From: CAVVEC01 sp963747105
GTDB lineage: Bacteria; Acidobacteriota; Terriglobia; Terriglobales; Acidobacteriaceae
Reading direction: 5' to 3'
DNA: 64,000 bases
NCBI GenBank assembly: GCA_963747105.1
Contig: CAVVEC010000002.1
Span: 62,001-126,000 of the forward strand
This document shows positions 36,140 through 45,210 of this stretch, piece by piece. The translations under genes were made by a program, and so were the position numbers. Every line of letters starts with the position of its first letter. Position 1 is the first letter of the stretch. The notes under the pieces were generated by a model. That model was not told the DNA's origin, made no database searches, and worked only from the letters and a program-made list of their open reading frames with translations.

Positions 36140-36535
36140 TCACTCACACCTTCGCTTAAGATATTCTCCCGGCAGGACAATTGTAACGCCCTCAATCTTC
36201 TTGCCCAGGTACGGGCCGAAGTGCCGTACATCGCCGGTCAGCAGGTGGCTAGCTCGGGCCTCGATAGCCGCGAGCAGAATTGGCAGATCCTTCTCAGGCA
36301 GAGAGGTTCCTCGCAGATGACCACCTTGAGGACCGTCAAAGAACTGAATACTTCCAGATAGCCGGGCCAGTCGTGCCTTCTGATCTTCATCGCCAAGGTT
36401 GAACTTTGCCTCCTCGAACGCATAGCGCGAGCTGCAAAGAACAACGTCGTTGAGAACCCACAGGCGCGAGACCCGAGCATCCGCTTTATAGGCAGCGGAA
36501 AACAGGACGTTAGCGTCCAGAAATAATCGGTCCAT
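36140..36535 (-). CDS. PIN-domain toxin
   Basis: The 131-residue protein starts MDRLFLDANVLFSAAY, with the first PIN aspartate in LDANVLF, then SRYAFEEAKFNL (Glu) and EKDLPILLAAIEARASHLLTGDVRHFG (the DLPI and GD acidic positions). This is the PIN subfamily often paired with AbrB/MazE-type antitoxins. It abuts the antitoxin gene with no gap. Presumed RNase. Confidence 0.85.
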   Translation of the reverse strand: MDRLFLDANVLFSAAYKADARVSRLWVLNDVVLCSSRYAFEEAKFNLGDEDQKARLARLSGSIQFFDGPQGGHLRGTSLPEKDLPILLAAIEARASHLLTGDVRHFGPYLGKKIEGVTIVLPGEYLKRRCE

Positions 36536-36820
36536 TTAGGAAGGCCTGGCATGGGGGATGGAATCCGGGTCCAGGCCCATCTTCCGGACTGCTCTACGAG
36601 CGCTGCGGTAATCTGCCTCGTTGACCGCGTTGGATAGCAGGAACTCCGCCTTACGCTCGGGCGTGTAGCGTTCGACCGGTATCACCACGGCAGGACGAAT
36701 CAGAATGCCGTCGTCCTTCTCTTCTGCGGTGACGATAGTGCCCTCTTCGATGCCGAAGCGCTTGCGCAGCTTGGCTGGCACTACGATCGCGCCTCGTTTG
36801 CCGACTTTAGCCGATTCCAT
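36536..36820 (-). CDS. AbrB/MazE-type antitoxin
   Basis: The 94-residue protein has a SpoVT-AbrB DNA-binding fold at the N-terminus (SAKVGKRGAIVVPAKLRKRFGIEEGTIV) and an acidic-basic C-terminal tail that would wrap the PIN toxin. Ribosome-binding AGGAG lies 8 bases before ATG 36820. Its promoter overlaps a palindrome (36854-36868), so autoregulation is likely. The pair interrupts the hutU-hutI neighbourhood. Confidence 0.87.
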   Translation of the reverse strand: MESAKVGKRGAIVVPAKLRKRFGIEEGTIVTAEEKDDGILIRPAVVIPVERYTPERKAEFLLSNAVNEADYRSARRAVRKMGLDPDSIPHARPS

Positions 36821-36841
36821 GGTCCGCTCCTACTTTGCCTG

Positions 36842-36870
36842 ATTATACAATGTGCCTGATATTCAGGCAA
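36842..36870 (-). promoter_or_regulatory. promoter with embedded operator for the AbrB-PIN pair
   Basis: On the minus strand TTGCCT (36870-36865) and TATAAT (36847-36842) are spaced 17 bases. Within the spacer, GCCTGA-ATA-TCAGGC (36868-36854) is a perfect palindrome, and a third TCAGGC half-site overlaps the -10 downstream edge (about 36843-36837). Repressor binding here would block RNA polymerase. Confidence 0.8.
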
Positions 36871-36941
36871 TCTGATAAATAACCGCAACGGACACTTAGA
36901 GGTGCACGAAGGTCTCTCACGGCAACTGCTAGACTGCTAAC

Positions 36942-38258
36942 GTGACGGCAGCAGCATCGAACGCCCGGTGGCAATGCCCGGTACTGCTTGTCAATATTGG
37001 GCAACTCCTCACTTTGCGTTCCACTCAGTCTGGCCCGCGCCGTGGACCGGACCTTCGCGAACTCGGCATTATCGAAGACGCCGCTGTTCTGTGCCTGGGC
37101 GGCAAAATCGTCTCCGTCGGCAAAACCAAAGATGCCCTTCGCGATCCCTGGCTGAAGAAGCATCGCAAGAAATATATTGAGATCGACTGCAAGGGGCAGG
37201 TCGTATTTCCGGGCTTTGTGGATTCCCACACTCATCCCGCGTTCATCCAACCGCGACTTATTGATTTCGAAAAGCGCATCTCCGGTGAGACGTACGAAGA
37301 GATTGCCAAAGCGGGCGGCGGCATTCGATCCAGCGTCGAAGGGGTTCGTAGGGCAGGGAAGAGCCTTCTCGCAACAAAAGTTCTCGAGGCGCTGCGCGAG
37401 ATGGCCGAACAGGGCACAACGACGGTCGAGGCCAAGTCCGGTTACGGCCTGACGCTCGAATCCGAACTCAAGTCCCTCGCCGCCATCAAAGAAGCCGCCG
37501 CGCGCTGGCCGGGCACCGTAGTCCCCACGCTCCTTGGCGCACACGTTGTGCCCAAGGAATTCCAGGATCGCTCACCAGAATACGTTGACCTCGTCTGCAA
37601 AGAAATGATCCCGCAGGCCGCCAAGCGGAAGCTTGCACAGTTCGTGGATGTTTTCACGGAGCGCGGTGCGTTCAGTGCCGAGGACACGGCAAGAATTTTC
37701 CAGGCCGCCGAAGATCATGGCTTGGGAGTCCGGGCCCACGTGTGCCAACTCAGCGAAACGGCACTGCAGCCGCTGCTGCGGTTTCAGCCCTCATCCTTCG
37801 ACCACATGGATCACGTAATTTCCGCCGAAATTTCCCAGTTGGCACAGCAGAACACCGTGGCGACGCTGCTACCCGGTGCGAACTACTTCCTTGGCCTGGA
37901 TGTTTTCCCTCCGGCGCGAATGCTGATTGACGCTGGCGTGCCCGTAGCCCTGGCCACCGATTACAACCCGGGCTCGTCGCCCACGCCGAGTATGCCGTTT
38001 GTGTTGTCGCTGGCATGTACTCACATGAAGATGACTCCGGCGGAGGCGATTTCGGCGGCAACAATCAACGGCGCGTGGGCTCTCCGGCTGCAAGATCGAA
38101 AAGGATCGATCGAGCCGGGCAAAGACGCAGACCTCGCGGTGTTCGACGCCGAGGATTTTCGCGAAATCCCCTACTGGTTCGCATCCAACCGGTGCGCGTT
38201 CACTGTTCTGAATGGCGCGCCGATCGGCTCCAAGGTTTTGGCGAAAGAATATATTTGA
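36942..38258 (+). CDS. hutI: imidazolonepropionase
   Basis: The 438-residue amidohydrolase catalyses the third step of histidine degradation (imidazolonepropionate to formiminoglutamate). Metal ligands are visible: VDSHTHPAF (HxH), a His in LGAHVVPKEF, a His in GVRAHVCQLS and Asp in ALATDYNPGSSP. Start GTG 36942; the N-terminal 15 residues are variable in the family. It follows the HutU/TA segment and precedes the M1 peptidase by 83 bases, all on the same strand, consistent with amino-acid and peptide use. Confidence 0.95.
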   Translation: MTAAASNARWQCPVLLVNIGQLLTLRSTQSGPRRGPDLRELGIIEDAAVLCLGGKIVSVGKTKDALRDPWLKKHRKKYIEIDCKGQVVFPGFVDSHTHPAFIQPRLIDFEKRISGETYEEIAKAGGGIRSSVEGVRRAGKSLLATKVLEALREMAEQGTTTVEAKSGYGLTLESELKSLAAIKEAAARWPGTVVPTLLGAHVVPKEFQDRSPEYVDLVCKEMIPQAAKRKLAQFVDVFTERGAFSAEDTARIFQAAEDHGLGVRAHVCQLSETALQPLLRFQPSSFDHMDHVISAEISQLAQQNTVATLLPGANYFLGLDVFPPARMLIDAGVPVALATDYNPGSSPTPSMPFVLSLACTHMKMTPAEAISAATINGAWALRLQDRKGSIEPGKDADLAVFDAEDFREIPYWFASNRCAFTVLNGAPIGSKVLAKEYI

Positions 38259-38341
38259 ACCAGACGCCATCGGCAATCGTAAATTCTTACAGTGCTTCAT
38301 AGCCGGTACTTGAAAGCGAAACCCAAGTAATCGAGGCAAAA

Positions 38342-40996
38342 ATGAAAAGGACAGTTGTTGCGATCTTCTGCATTCTGCTGTTGACTTGTTTCGCCACGGC
38401 GCAGCGCTTGCCGGAAGGCACTGCTCCCGAGAGCTACAAACTGATGTTTTCCCCCGACTTCACCAACAACACCTTCATGGGCGAAGAAACCATCCAGGTT
38501 CGCTTGCTGAAGCCTACCTCCCAGATTGTTCTCAACGCGCTCGAACTCGATCTGCAGCAGGTCAGCATCACCGACGGACAGGGAATGCAGAAGGCCAAAG
38601 TCGCGCTGGACAAACAAAAGGAGACGGCCACCCTGACCGCCGACAATTCCATCCCGGCGGGACCGGCCACGATTCACATTCATTACGTCGGAATCTTGAA
38701 CGATGAGCTGCGAGGGTTCTATCGTGGCAAAGACGAGCAGGGGCGAAAATATGCGGCTACCCAGTTCGAGGCTACCGACGCCCGCCGCGCGTTTCCTTGT
38801 TTCGACGAGCCTGCCTACAAGGCCAGCTTCGACATTACCGTCGTCGCCGACAAGGACCTGACGGTGATTTCCAACAGCAAAGTGGTTTCTGATACGCCCG
38901 ACCCGACTGGAGAGAAGCACACCGTTCATTTCGCCACTACGCCGAAGATGTCCAGTTACCTGGTGGCTTTGGTAGTCGGCCAGTTCGAATCCCTGGAGGG
39001 TTCAGCCGATGGCATCCCGATTCGTGTGTACACCAGTCCCGGCAAGAAAGAACTAGGATCTTTCGCGCTCGCGGCAGCCGAAAGTTTCATTCCCTACTTC
39101 GACCGATACTTCGGGATAAAGTACCCCTACGGCAAGCTGGACATGATCGGGCTCGCGGATTTCTCGGCTGGCGCCATGGAGAACACCGGTTGCATCACCT
39201 CCCGCGAACTCTTGCTGTTGCTCGACGAAAAGAGCGCCAGTCTGGACCTCAAGAAGTATGTCGCCGTCGTGATCGCTCATGAGATCGCGCATCAGTGGTT
39301 TGGCGACCTGGTTACCATGCAATGGTGGGACGACGTCTGGCTGAATGAGGGTTTCGCAACCTGGGCTTCGAGCAAGCCGGTGATGGCTTGGAAACCGGAA
39401 TGGAATATTCAACTCGATGACACCATTGCGATGGGACAGGCCCTCAACGCCGATTCTCTCTTAAACACCCACCCCATTCATCAGCAAGCGCAAACGCCCG
39501 CTCAGATTCTGGAGTTGGCGGACAGCATCACCTATGACAAAACTGCTTCCATCCTGCGCATGCTGGAGTCTTACGTGGGCCCGGACACATTCCGCGCCGG
39601 CGTGAATGTTTATTTGCGCCAACATGCCTTCGGCAATGCCACCGCCGCGGATTTCTGGAACACGCAGGCGCAGGTTTCCCGCCAGCCTGTGGACAAAATC
39701 ATGGCCGGCTTCGTGGAACAGCCGGGACCTCCATTCGTCAGCCTCCAGGCTCGCTGCGTGGGAAATCAGGTGAGGGTATCGCTTCGACAGCAGCGTTACT
39801 TCTTTGATCGAACCCGTTTCATTAATGGCAGCAAGGAAGTCTGGCAAATCCCGGTATGCCTAAAGCCGGATTCCGCCAGCCCACACGCCGAGCAACAATG
39901 TGAATTGCTCACCCGCCAGCAGCGCAGCGTTACTCTGCAGGGATGTTCCCCCTGGGTCTATGGCAACGCTGACGCCCGGGGTTTCTATCATTCCGGCTAC
40001 CAGTCGGAAGCCGTGCGCGCGATGGCCAACTCGGTTGAAGCCGCGCTGACTCCCGCGGAACGCATCCTGTTGCTCTCCGACGTCTGGGCAGCCATGCGGG
40101 TTGGGCATGAGCCGATTGGGGACTATCTCGCGCTGGCGGAGGGCTTGCAGGGAGAACGCACCACAGCCGTTCTGGATCAACTGTTCCCGCAGTTGGATTA
40201 CATCGGCCGCTACCTGGTGAGCGCGTCGGATCGCCCGGCTTATGAGGACTGGCTCCGCCAACTTCTGACTCCCATGGCAAAGGAGGTCGGATGGCAGGTC
40301 AAACCGAGCAAGAGCCCTGAGCAAACCGCTCTTCGATCTCGCTTGCTGGATGTCTTGGGTCGTGTCGCTCACGATCCTGAGGTTGTTGAACTGGCCCACA
40401 AGTTAGCGAATCAAGCGCTAGGCGACCCCTCTTCGGTCGATCACGAAACTGCATTTGAAGCTTTGCGAATTGCTGCCATTGACGGCGACGCTGGCCTATA
40501 CGACAAGATCATGGCCCGCTGGAAGGCGGCAAAAACCCCGGAGGAATTCTACGGGTACCAATCGGCCCTGGCGTCCTTTTCCGATCCTGCATTGCTTCAG
40601 AGGACCTTGGATTACGCTCTTTCGCCCCAGGAACGCTCGCAGGACAGATTGCTGCTGATTGGTCGTGTTATGCGAAACCCCGCCGGTCAAAAACTCACCT
40701 GGGATTTCGTCCGCTCCCATTGGGAGAATATCGCGTCGCTTACCTCAGCCTTTGGCGGCGGCGGTGAGACGATTGTGAGCGCCACTGGAACCTTCTGCGA
40801 TGCCGGAATGCGAGACCAAGTCAAGGATTTCTTTTCCACGCATCCCGCCCCTGAGCGCGCCCTCAAGCAGGCTCAGGAACGCGCCAACTATTGCGTTGAT
40901 TTGCGGGAACGGCAAGGAGCGCAGCTTGCAACCTGGCTGCTACAGCGGCACGGCTCGGCAGGGAGCACGAATTCCAATGGCATGGCGAATCCTTAG
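38342..40996 (+). CDS. secreted M1-family aminopeptidase
   Basis: The 884-residue protein begins with a signal peptide (MKRTVVAIFCILLLTCFATA). The gluzincin motifs are intact: GAMENTGCI for substrate N-terminus recognition and VIAHEIAHQWFGDLV with the second ligand in WLNEGFATW, i.e. HExxH-x18-E. An ERAP1-like C-terminal helical domain (from about residue 520) follows. The enzyme would remove N-terminal residues from peptides outside the cytoplasm. Its place after hutI suggests feeding on peptides. Confidence 0.95.
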   Translation: MKRTVVAIFCILLLTCFATAQRLPEGTAPESYKLMFSPDFTNNTFMGEETIQVRLLKPTSQIVLNALELDLQQVSITDGQGMQKAKVALDKQKETATLTADNSIPAGPATIHIHYVGILNDELRGFYRGKDEQGRKYAATQFEATDARRAFPCFDEPAYKASFDITVVADKDLTVISNSKVVSDTPDPTGEKHTVHFATTPKMSSYLVALVVGQFESLEGSADGIPIRVYTSPGKKELGSFALAAAESFIPYFDRYFGIKYPYGKLDMIGLADFSAGAMENTGCITSRELLLLLDEKSASLDLKKYVAVVIAHEIAHQWFGDLVTMQWWDDVWLNEGFATWASSKPVMAWKPEWNIQLDDTIAMGQALNADSLLNTHPIHQQAQTPAQILELADSITYDKTASILRMLESYVGPDTFRAGVNVYLRQHAFGNATAADFWNTQAQVSRQPVDKIMAGFVEQPGPPFVSLQARCVGNQVRVSLRQQRYFFDRTRFINGSKEVWQIPVCLKPDSASPHAEQQCELLTRQQRSVTLQGCSPWVYGNADARGFYHSGYQSEAVRAMANSVEAALTPAERILLLSDVWAAMRVGHEPIGDYLALAEGLQGERTTAVLDQLFPQLDYIGRYLVSASDRPAYEDWLRQLLTPMAKEVGWQVKPSKSPEQTALRSRLLDVLGRVAHDPEVVELAHKLANQALGDPSSVDHETAFEALRIAAIDGDAGLYDKIMARWKAAKTPEEFYGYQSALASFSDPALLQRTLDYALSPQERSQDRLLLIGRVMRNPAGQKLTWDFVRSHWENIASLTSAFGGGGETIVSATGTFCDAGMRDQVKDFFSTHPAPERALKQAQERANYCVDLRERQGAQLATWLLQRHGSAGSTNSNGMANP

Positions 40997-41243
40997 ACTA
41001 GACGGATTCGCCATCCTTGGCTCTGTGCATTCCTCAGCCGCGCCCCAAGAATGGAGCAATCTTTGCTCCCGCTCTCGTTCGGATGTTGGTTGAACGAATC
41101 CTTGCTGGAGTCGCTCTGACTGAGCGACCCGATCAAGCAGACGCCCCCGCCCACGAAAAACCTGCATATCTCTCCCTGGTTTCCTACGACTCTTGGTGTT
41201 CCACGGATGAGGGAGTGGGAACAGGTCCGAGTCTGTCCTCGCG

Positions 41244-41272
41244 TTGAGTGAATCGATCCAGATTGCTATAAT
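41244..41272 (+). promoter_or_regulatory. strong sigma-70-type promoter upstream of tRNA-Phe
   Basis: TTGAGT (41244-41249) and a perfect TATAAT (41267-41272) are separated by 17 bases, 118 bases before the tRNA gene. The rest of the 40997-41390 gap shows no gene. Confidence 0.7.
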
Positions 41273-41390
41273 CGGGCTGTTCCACTTGCTCCCAGTGTTT
41301 TGACTGTCCGCGATTGCCGGCAACTCCGCCGAAATGTTGGCGTGCCCACGACTCGCACTGATTCGGCAGCCAAGCCGTCGTCCAAAGCGT

Positions 41391-41466
41391 GGCCAGGTAG
41401 CTCAGGTGGTAGAGCGCAGCCCTGAAAAGGCTGGCGTCGGCGGTTCAACTCCGTCCCTGGCCACCA
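41391..41466 (+). tRNA. tRNA-Phe (GAA)
   Basis: The acceptor stem GGCCAGG pairs with CCTGGCC; the anticodon stem CAGCC/GGCTG holds the loop CTGAAAA, giving anticodon GAA. The T-loop is TTCAACT. The discriminator A and a genomically encoded CCA follow. 76 bases. Confidence 0.95.
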
Positions 41467-41492
41467 CATCAAAACAATTAGATGAGCCCCCG

Positions 41493-41508
41493 GGGATTCG
41501 CGAATCCC
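41493..41508. terminator. palindrome after tRNA-Phe
   Basis: GGGATTCG is directly followed by its inverse CGAATCCC, then TCTCTCC. It could terminate the tRNA transcript, but the T-run is weak. Confidence 0.4.
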
Positions 41509-41530
41509 TCTCTCCCCGCCGTGTAATCTA

Positions 41531-41878
41531 GCCTGCTTTCTGCCCGCCTGCTTCGAAGGCTTCAAGGCAAACGCACAACTCGAAGCCACAGTTGGTGTGC
41601 CCTCGATCGATTTGACTTTCAAAACCGATCCACTGGAGGAGTCAAAGTGCGACTTCGCGGTCATGGGTACCGAAGTCAACAGAAAGTAGTACGAAGCGGC
41701 GAAAGGCTGACAATTCAACACGCTTCTCAACCTTGCGCCAATGCTCGTGTTGCAGCCGGTTATTGAGTACTACGCCAACGTGGGCGGAGGAACGCAACGG
41801 GCCATGGCTTTCGGACTCCGGACGAAGGTGGAGTCTCTAGAGGAGGGAGCGAAGAAAACGGCTTGCTCTACCGCTCAC
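41531..41878 (+). other. gene debris downstream of tRNA-Phe
   Basis: A stretch at about 41536-41689 reads as an open frame ending in a TAG (CFEGFKANAQLEATVG, then SKCDFAVMGTEVNRK) without a start codon, and other short frames follow. It looks like remnants of displaced genes, perhaps from an element that once used the tRNA-Phe 3' end. No family is recognised. Confidence 0.35.
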
Positions 41879-42397
41879 TCATGGATTGCCAAGCGCGCGC
41901 CGGGCCTTGGAAAAGTCTCCCGCACGGCTGGTCCAATTGCTGGCCAACGTTCCGACCGCCCATGCTAGCGAAAATAGAAAGAACAACTTGCTCCAGGGGA
42001 CGGCCGAGCGCCACGCCCACAGCGCTCCCAGAGTCGGAATCACGGCCGAAGATGTCACTCCCGCGGACCACATAATCGCTCTGGCCAGAGGGCGGGCGCT
42101 TTGCATGGAGGTCTTCTCCGTCTGCACTCCGAGAAAGGGAAGATGTTCGAACAACCAGCGGAGGCCGGCAGGCCAACCTTCTGGATTCCCCGTGCCGCCT
42201 AGCGTGTAGAAGGCGAAGCGAATGCCAAGAATCCGCCCCACCAGGCAGTGGGCAATGGCATGGCAGGAGAAGTAGAGGAGAACCCAGCCCCCGACCATAG
42301 CGACGATGGCCGCTGTGGTCGAGTGCGCGGACCGCGCCGCAGCGAGAGCAAGGTAAGCGGCGATAAGCCCGGCAAGCTGCACGGCATTTCCCTCCAT
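41879..42397 (-). CDS. hypothetical integral membrane protein with HxxxH motif
   Basis: The start is placed at ATG 42397 (MEGNAVQLAGLIAAYLAL); an ATG 18 codons upstream is possible. Five or so hydrophobic segments are predicted in 172 residues. LLYFSCHAIAHCLVGRILGI carries a histidine pair inside a membrane segment, which recalls metalloprotease-like or lipid-modifying membrane proteins but lacks a clear HExxH. AIMWSAGVTSSAVIPTLGALWAW is another conserved-looking segment. Function unknown. Confidence 0.6.
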   Translation of the reverse strand: MEGNAVQLAGLIAAYLALAAARSAHSTTAAIVAMVGGWVLLYFSCHAIAHCLVGRILGIRFAFYTLGGTGNPEGWPAGLRWLFEHLPFLGVQTEKTSMQSARPLARAIMWSAGVTSSAVIPTLGALWAWRSAVPWSKLFFLFSLAWAVGTLASNWTSRAGDFSKARRALGNP

Positions 42398-42587
42398 GAT
42401 CGACAGTCGGGCAAAGATTCTGCGCCTCGGAGAGAAGTTTGACCCGTTCATGTCTGCAATGAACTGCCGGAGACGCGATTATAGAAAGGGAGTCGCTATT
42501 TCCACAACGACACGCCCCCTCGGTTCGACGCCAGATTATTCGGAACACGGTTTTGCCGTGCGCATGAGCCGGTGCTAGACTGCGCGA

Positions 42588-43061
42588 ATGGCTACCAAAA
42601 AGAAGAAATCAACGAGGGCGAAGCAGACTGGCGGCAGGAAGGTGACGCCGACGAAGAAGCGGGCGCAGAAGGCTAGCGCTCCTAAGAAATCGGCGAAGAG
42701 GAGGGCCGCTCCAAACCAAGCCGCGGCGAGAAAGAAGGAATTGAAGAGACGGGCCAGCGGGAAAACCTCGGGCGCGCGGGTCAAAGAGCCTCGGAAGAAA
42801 AGCCAAGGGCGGGGTGCTGCGACATTCTCGCGCGAGATGCCGGGATCACGCTCGGGGGCGCAATCGGGCGACCTACAGGGCTTGTCCAACGTCGAAAGTG
42901 CGGATTCGGAAAGTGTTGACGAATTGATGGAGGAGGGAAACGCGTTCGAGGCTGGGGTGGTGAAGGGCGTCGAAGACGCCGGAGAACATGGCGAGCGTGA
43001 AGTGCGTACCCGTGAGGTGCCCGAAGATGACGTACCCGACGAATACCTGGATCAAGACTAA
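42588..43061 (+). CDS. lysine-rich histone-like N-terminus with acidic C-terminal domain
   Basis: Residues 1-~85 are extremely basic (Lys, Arg, Ala, Pro), like bacterial H1/AlgP-type DNA-binding tails. The last ~60 residues are acidic and ordered (NVESADSESVDELMEEGNAFEAGVV to REVPEDDVPDEYLDQD), a module I recognise as recurring alone in many soil bacteria. The protein may condense DNA with its tail while the acidic part interacts with another partner. A terminator-like structure follows the stop. Confidence 0.78.
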   Translation: MATKKKKSTRAKQTGGRKVTPTKKRAQKASAPKKSAKRRAAPNQAAARKKELKRRASGKTSGARVKEPRKKSQGRGAATFSREMPGSRSGAQSGDLQGLSNVESADSESVDELMEEGNAFEAGVVKGVEDAGEHGEREVRTREVPEDDVPDEYLDQD

Positions 43062-43096
43062 AGGGCTGCGGGGCCTCGTGGGGCGCCTTTTTTCTC
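43062..43096 (+). terminator. probable intrinsic terminator
   Basis: Just after the stop of the lysine-rich gene, AAAGGGC pairs imperfectly with GCGCCTTT across a GC-rich interior, and the run TTTTTT follows. Confidence 0.55.
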
Positions 43097-43101
43097 ACCT
43101 T

Positions 43102-43480
43102 TCATGAGAAGGTGAGGACTTGTTTGACTCTCGCTTTCCCAGAGGCCGCTCTCTCGTACGCATCCACCGCGTTCTCGAACAATCTCAATCGCCGGCGGTT
43201 GCAACGCATTTGTTTCAAAGCCGACGCGGAGTTCGTCGGCGACCTCCTTCACCTGTTGCGCGGTGAGTGCGTTGCTATTGACTCCCAGCAACCGGGAGGA
43301 ATTGCTGTAGAAATCAACCAGGTTGAAGCTGACGCGCTGGTCGCCGGTGTTCGTGATCGCCACCTGACGCCCCCCAAGTGCCAGCGATCGCAACGCCAGT
43401 TCAAACATCGGGCCACCCACTGCGTCAAGGACCGCCTCAACCGCTCTCCATTCGTCAATTCCATGACCCTCTTGTGCAGG
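43102..43480 (-). pseudogene. C-terminal remnant of a zinc-type alcohol dehydrogenase/quinone reductase
   Basis: On the minus strand the frame reads AVEAVLDAVGGPMFELALRSLALGGRQVAITNTGDQ and VSFNLVDFYSNSSRLLGVNS, the back half of a medium-chain NADPH:quinone reductase. After PPAIEIV one indel shifts the frame; the next frame continues NAVDAYERAASGKARVKQVLTF to a stop at 43102. The N-terminal catalytic and coenzyme-binding half is missing, so this is a scar. An intact relative is encoded at 51347-52261. Confidence 0.8.
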
Positions 43481-43606
43481 TCTTCGGTCTTTAGTTTTCG
43501 ACAGCCGAGCTAATTTCGTGCCCCCATGCTATGCTTTGTGCCAGATTTGTGGCCTGAGCGACCGCTCCTTCCCCGGCCAACGCTTGACAGAGAGGGTAAT
43601 GAAGTC

Positions 43607-44839
43607 ATGCGATTCCAGGATGCCCGCTCAACGGTGTTCACAATAATTGCTATGCTCGTGCTATCGACCGTTGCTACACAGGCGAAGACGAGGTTCAAGG
43701 TATTGCACTTTTTTCACGGTGCTGACGGGGCGGCTCCATACGGGGTGCTAGTCAGGGATGCGGCTGGAAACCTCTATGGCACAACCGGTGCCGGTGGAAA
43801 CGGTACGTGCAGCCAAGAGGGCTGCGGCACTGCTTTCAAGCTTGACAAGAGTGGGAAACAGGTTTGGTTGCATAACTTCAATGGGAGAAATGGCTTCAGC
43901 CCATCAGCGGGATTGCTGCGCGCCGCGGGCGGAAATCTATTCGGTACGACTGTGGAGGGTGGAGACACAAATTGTGATCGCCCGTACGGTTGCGGCACGG
44001 TGTTTCGTCTCAACGCAAAGACTGGTCAGGAGGCTATGCTGTACAAATTTAAGGGGACACCGGACGGCATGAACCCGGAGTCGCTACTGGTCGAGGGCGA
44101 TTCAGGCAGCGTCTACGGCACTACTCCTCTAGGCGGAATGAATGGTCTCGGCGCGGTCTTCAGAATTGACAAGACTGGCAAGGAGACCATTCTCTACAGT
44201 TTTACCGGGGGAGCGGACGGATGCGATCCTGTACCCGGTGTTATCCTCGATTCAAAGGCTGATCTGTACGGAGTCACATTTGACGGTGGTAGCGGCTTCT
44301 GTAATAGCGGGGTGGGTGTGGTCTTCAAGGTGGACAGCGCAGGTCACGAGACAGTGTTGCACACGTTTGGTGGATCGGATGGTGCAAACCCAGATTCTGT
44401 GTTGCTCCTCGACTCGAATGGAGATCTTTATGGGACAACAGCAAACGGCGGCAATAGCCTCGGGTGCGGAAACACGGGGTGTGGCACGGTTTTTCAGTTG
44501 CCCTCCGGTGGCGCTGAAACCGTTTTATACTCGTTCTGCTCACTGACAAACTGCACGGACGGAGAAGGACCGTTGGGGCCGCTGATCATGGATGTAAATG
44601 GCAAGCTCCTTGGCGCCACATACTTCGGCGGCAAGTACGGCGATGGAACTATATTTCGGTTAGATTCGTCCGGCAACGAGGCGGTCTTGCACAGCTTCTC
44701 GGGAGGGCGAGATGGAGGGTTTCCATCTGCGGGGTTGGCCATGGGCGGTTCGGGTATCCTTTATGGCGCGACCACGGTAGGAGGTGCGAAGTGTTACGGC
44801 TCGTACACCTGTGGGGTAGTTTTTAGGCTTAAGCCTTAG
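43607..44839 (+). CDS. GloVer-repeat extracellular protein
   Basis: The start is ATG 43607, preceded by GAGAGGG, and begins a signal peptide (MRFQDARSTVFTIIAMLVLSTVATQA). The mature protein consists of ~38-45-residue repeats with the pattern LYGTT.GG....GCGTVF(R/K)L....G.E.VLYSF.GG.DG, about nine units. This is the 'choice-of-anchor tandem repeat GloVer' type, a beta-propeller-like surface or secreted repeat protein common in Acidobacteriota. Cys pairs within units (GCGTVF) may form disulfides. Function unknown. Confidence 0.88.
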   Translation: MRFQDARSTVFTIIAMLVLSTVATQAKTRFKVLHFFHGADGAAPYGVLVRDAAGNLYGTTGAGGNGTCSQEGCGTAFKLDKSGKQVWLHNFNGRNGFSPSAGLLRAAGGNLFGTTVEGGDTNCDRPYGCGTVFRLNAKTGQEAMLYKFKGTPDGMNPESLLVEGDSGSVYGTTPLGGMNGLGAVFRIDKTGKETILYSFTGGADGCDPVPGVILDSKADLYGVTFDGGSGFCNSGVGVVFKVDSAGHETVLHTFGGSDGANPDSVLLLDSNGDLYGTTANGGNSLGCGNTGCGTVFQLPSGGAETVLYSFCSLTNCTDGEGPLGPLIMDVNGKLLGATYFGGKYGDGTIFRLDSSGNEAVLHSFSGGRDGGFPSAGLAMGGSGILYGATTVGGAKCYGSYTCGVVFRLKP

Positions 44840-45210
44840 CAGCCCGTGGTGAAAGTCTGGATGCGCACCAAGAAGATAGGCGACCGATCCACTGAGATTC
44901 TGCTTACACTCTCACAATTTTGCTGCTGCCTGCCGCAGAATGAGCAAATCACTTTTGCCACGGGCTGTTAAGTATTGATGATCGAATCCACGTCAGGAAT
45001 CGGGCTGGAGCTTAGGTCTGCCCCGATAACGTGCGCTTTCTTCCAGTCCGCGATCGGTCGGATCTTCAGACGGAGCGTAGTGCCGCACCAGGTGCGGCGA
45101 CCCAACCTGTTGCTCAAAAGCTCAACGATGGACGACTATACTCCATACGGCTGTCCTGGAGAAACGCGCCAAGGCGCACCAGGCACAGGTCACGCGGAGG
45201 TGGAACGCCA
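44840..45210. other. gene-free gap before the DUF4010 gene
   Basis: These 371 bases hold no supported gene. The frame of the downstream gene is open back to 45031 but that part reads as unconserved Arg/Pro-rich sequence, so it is treated as untranslated leader. Confidence 0.5.
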
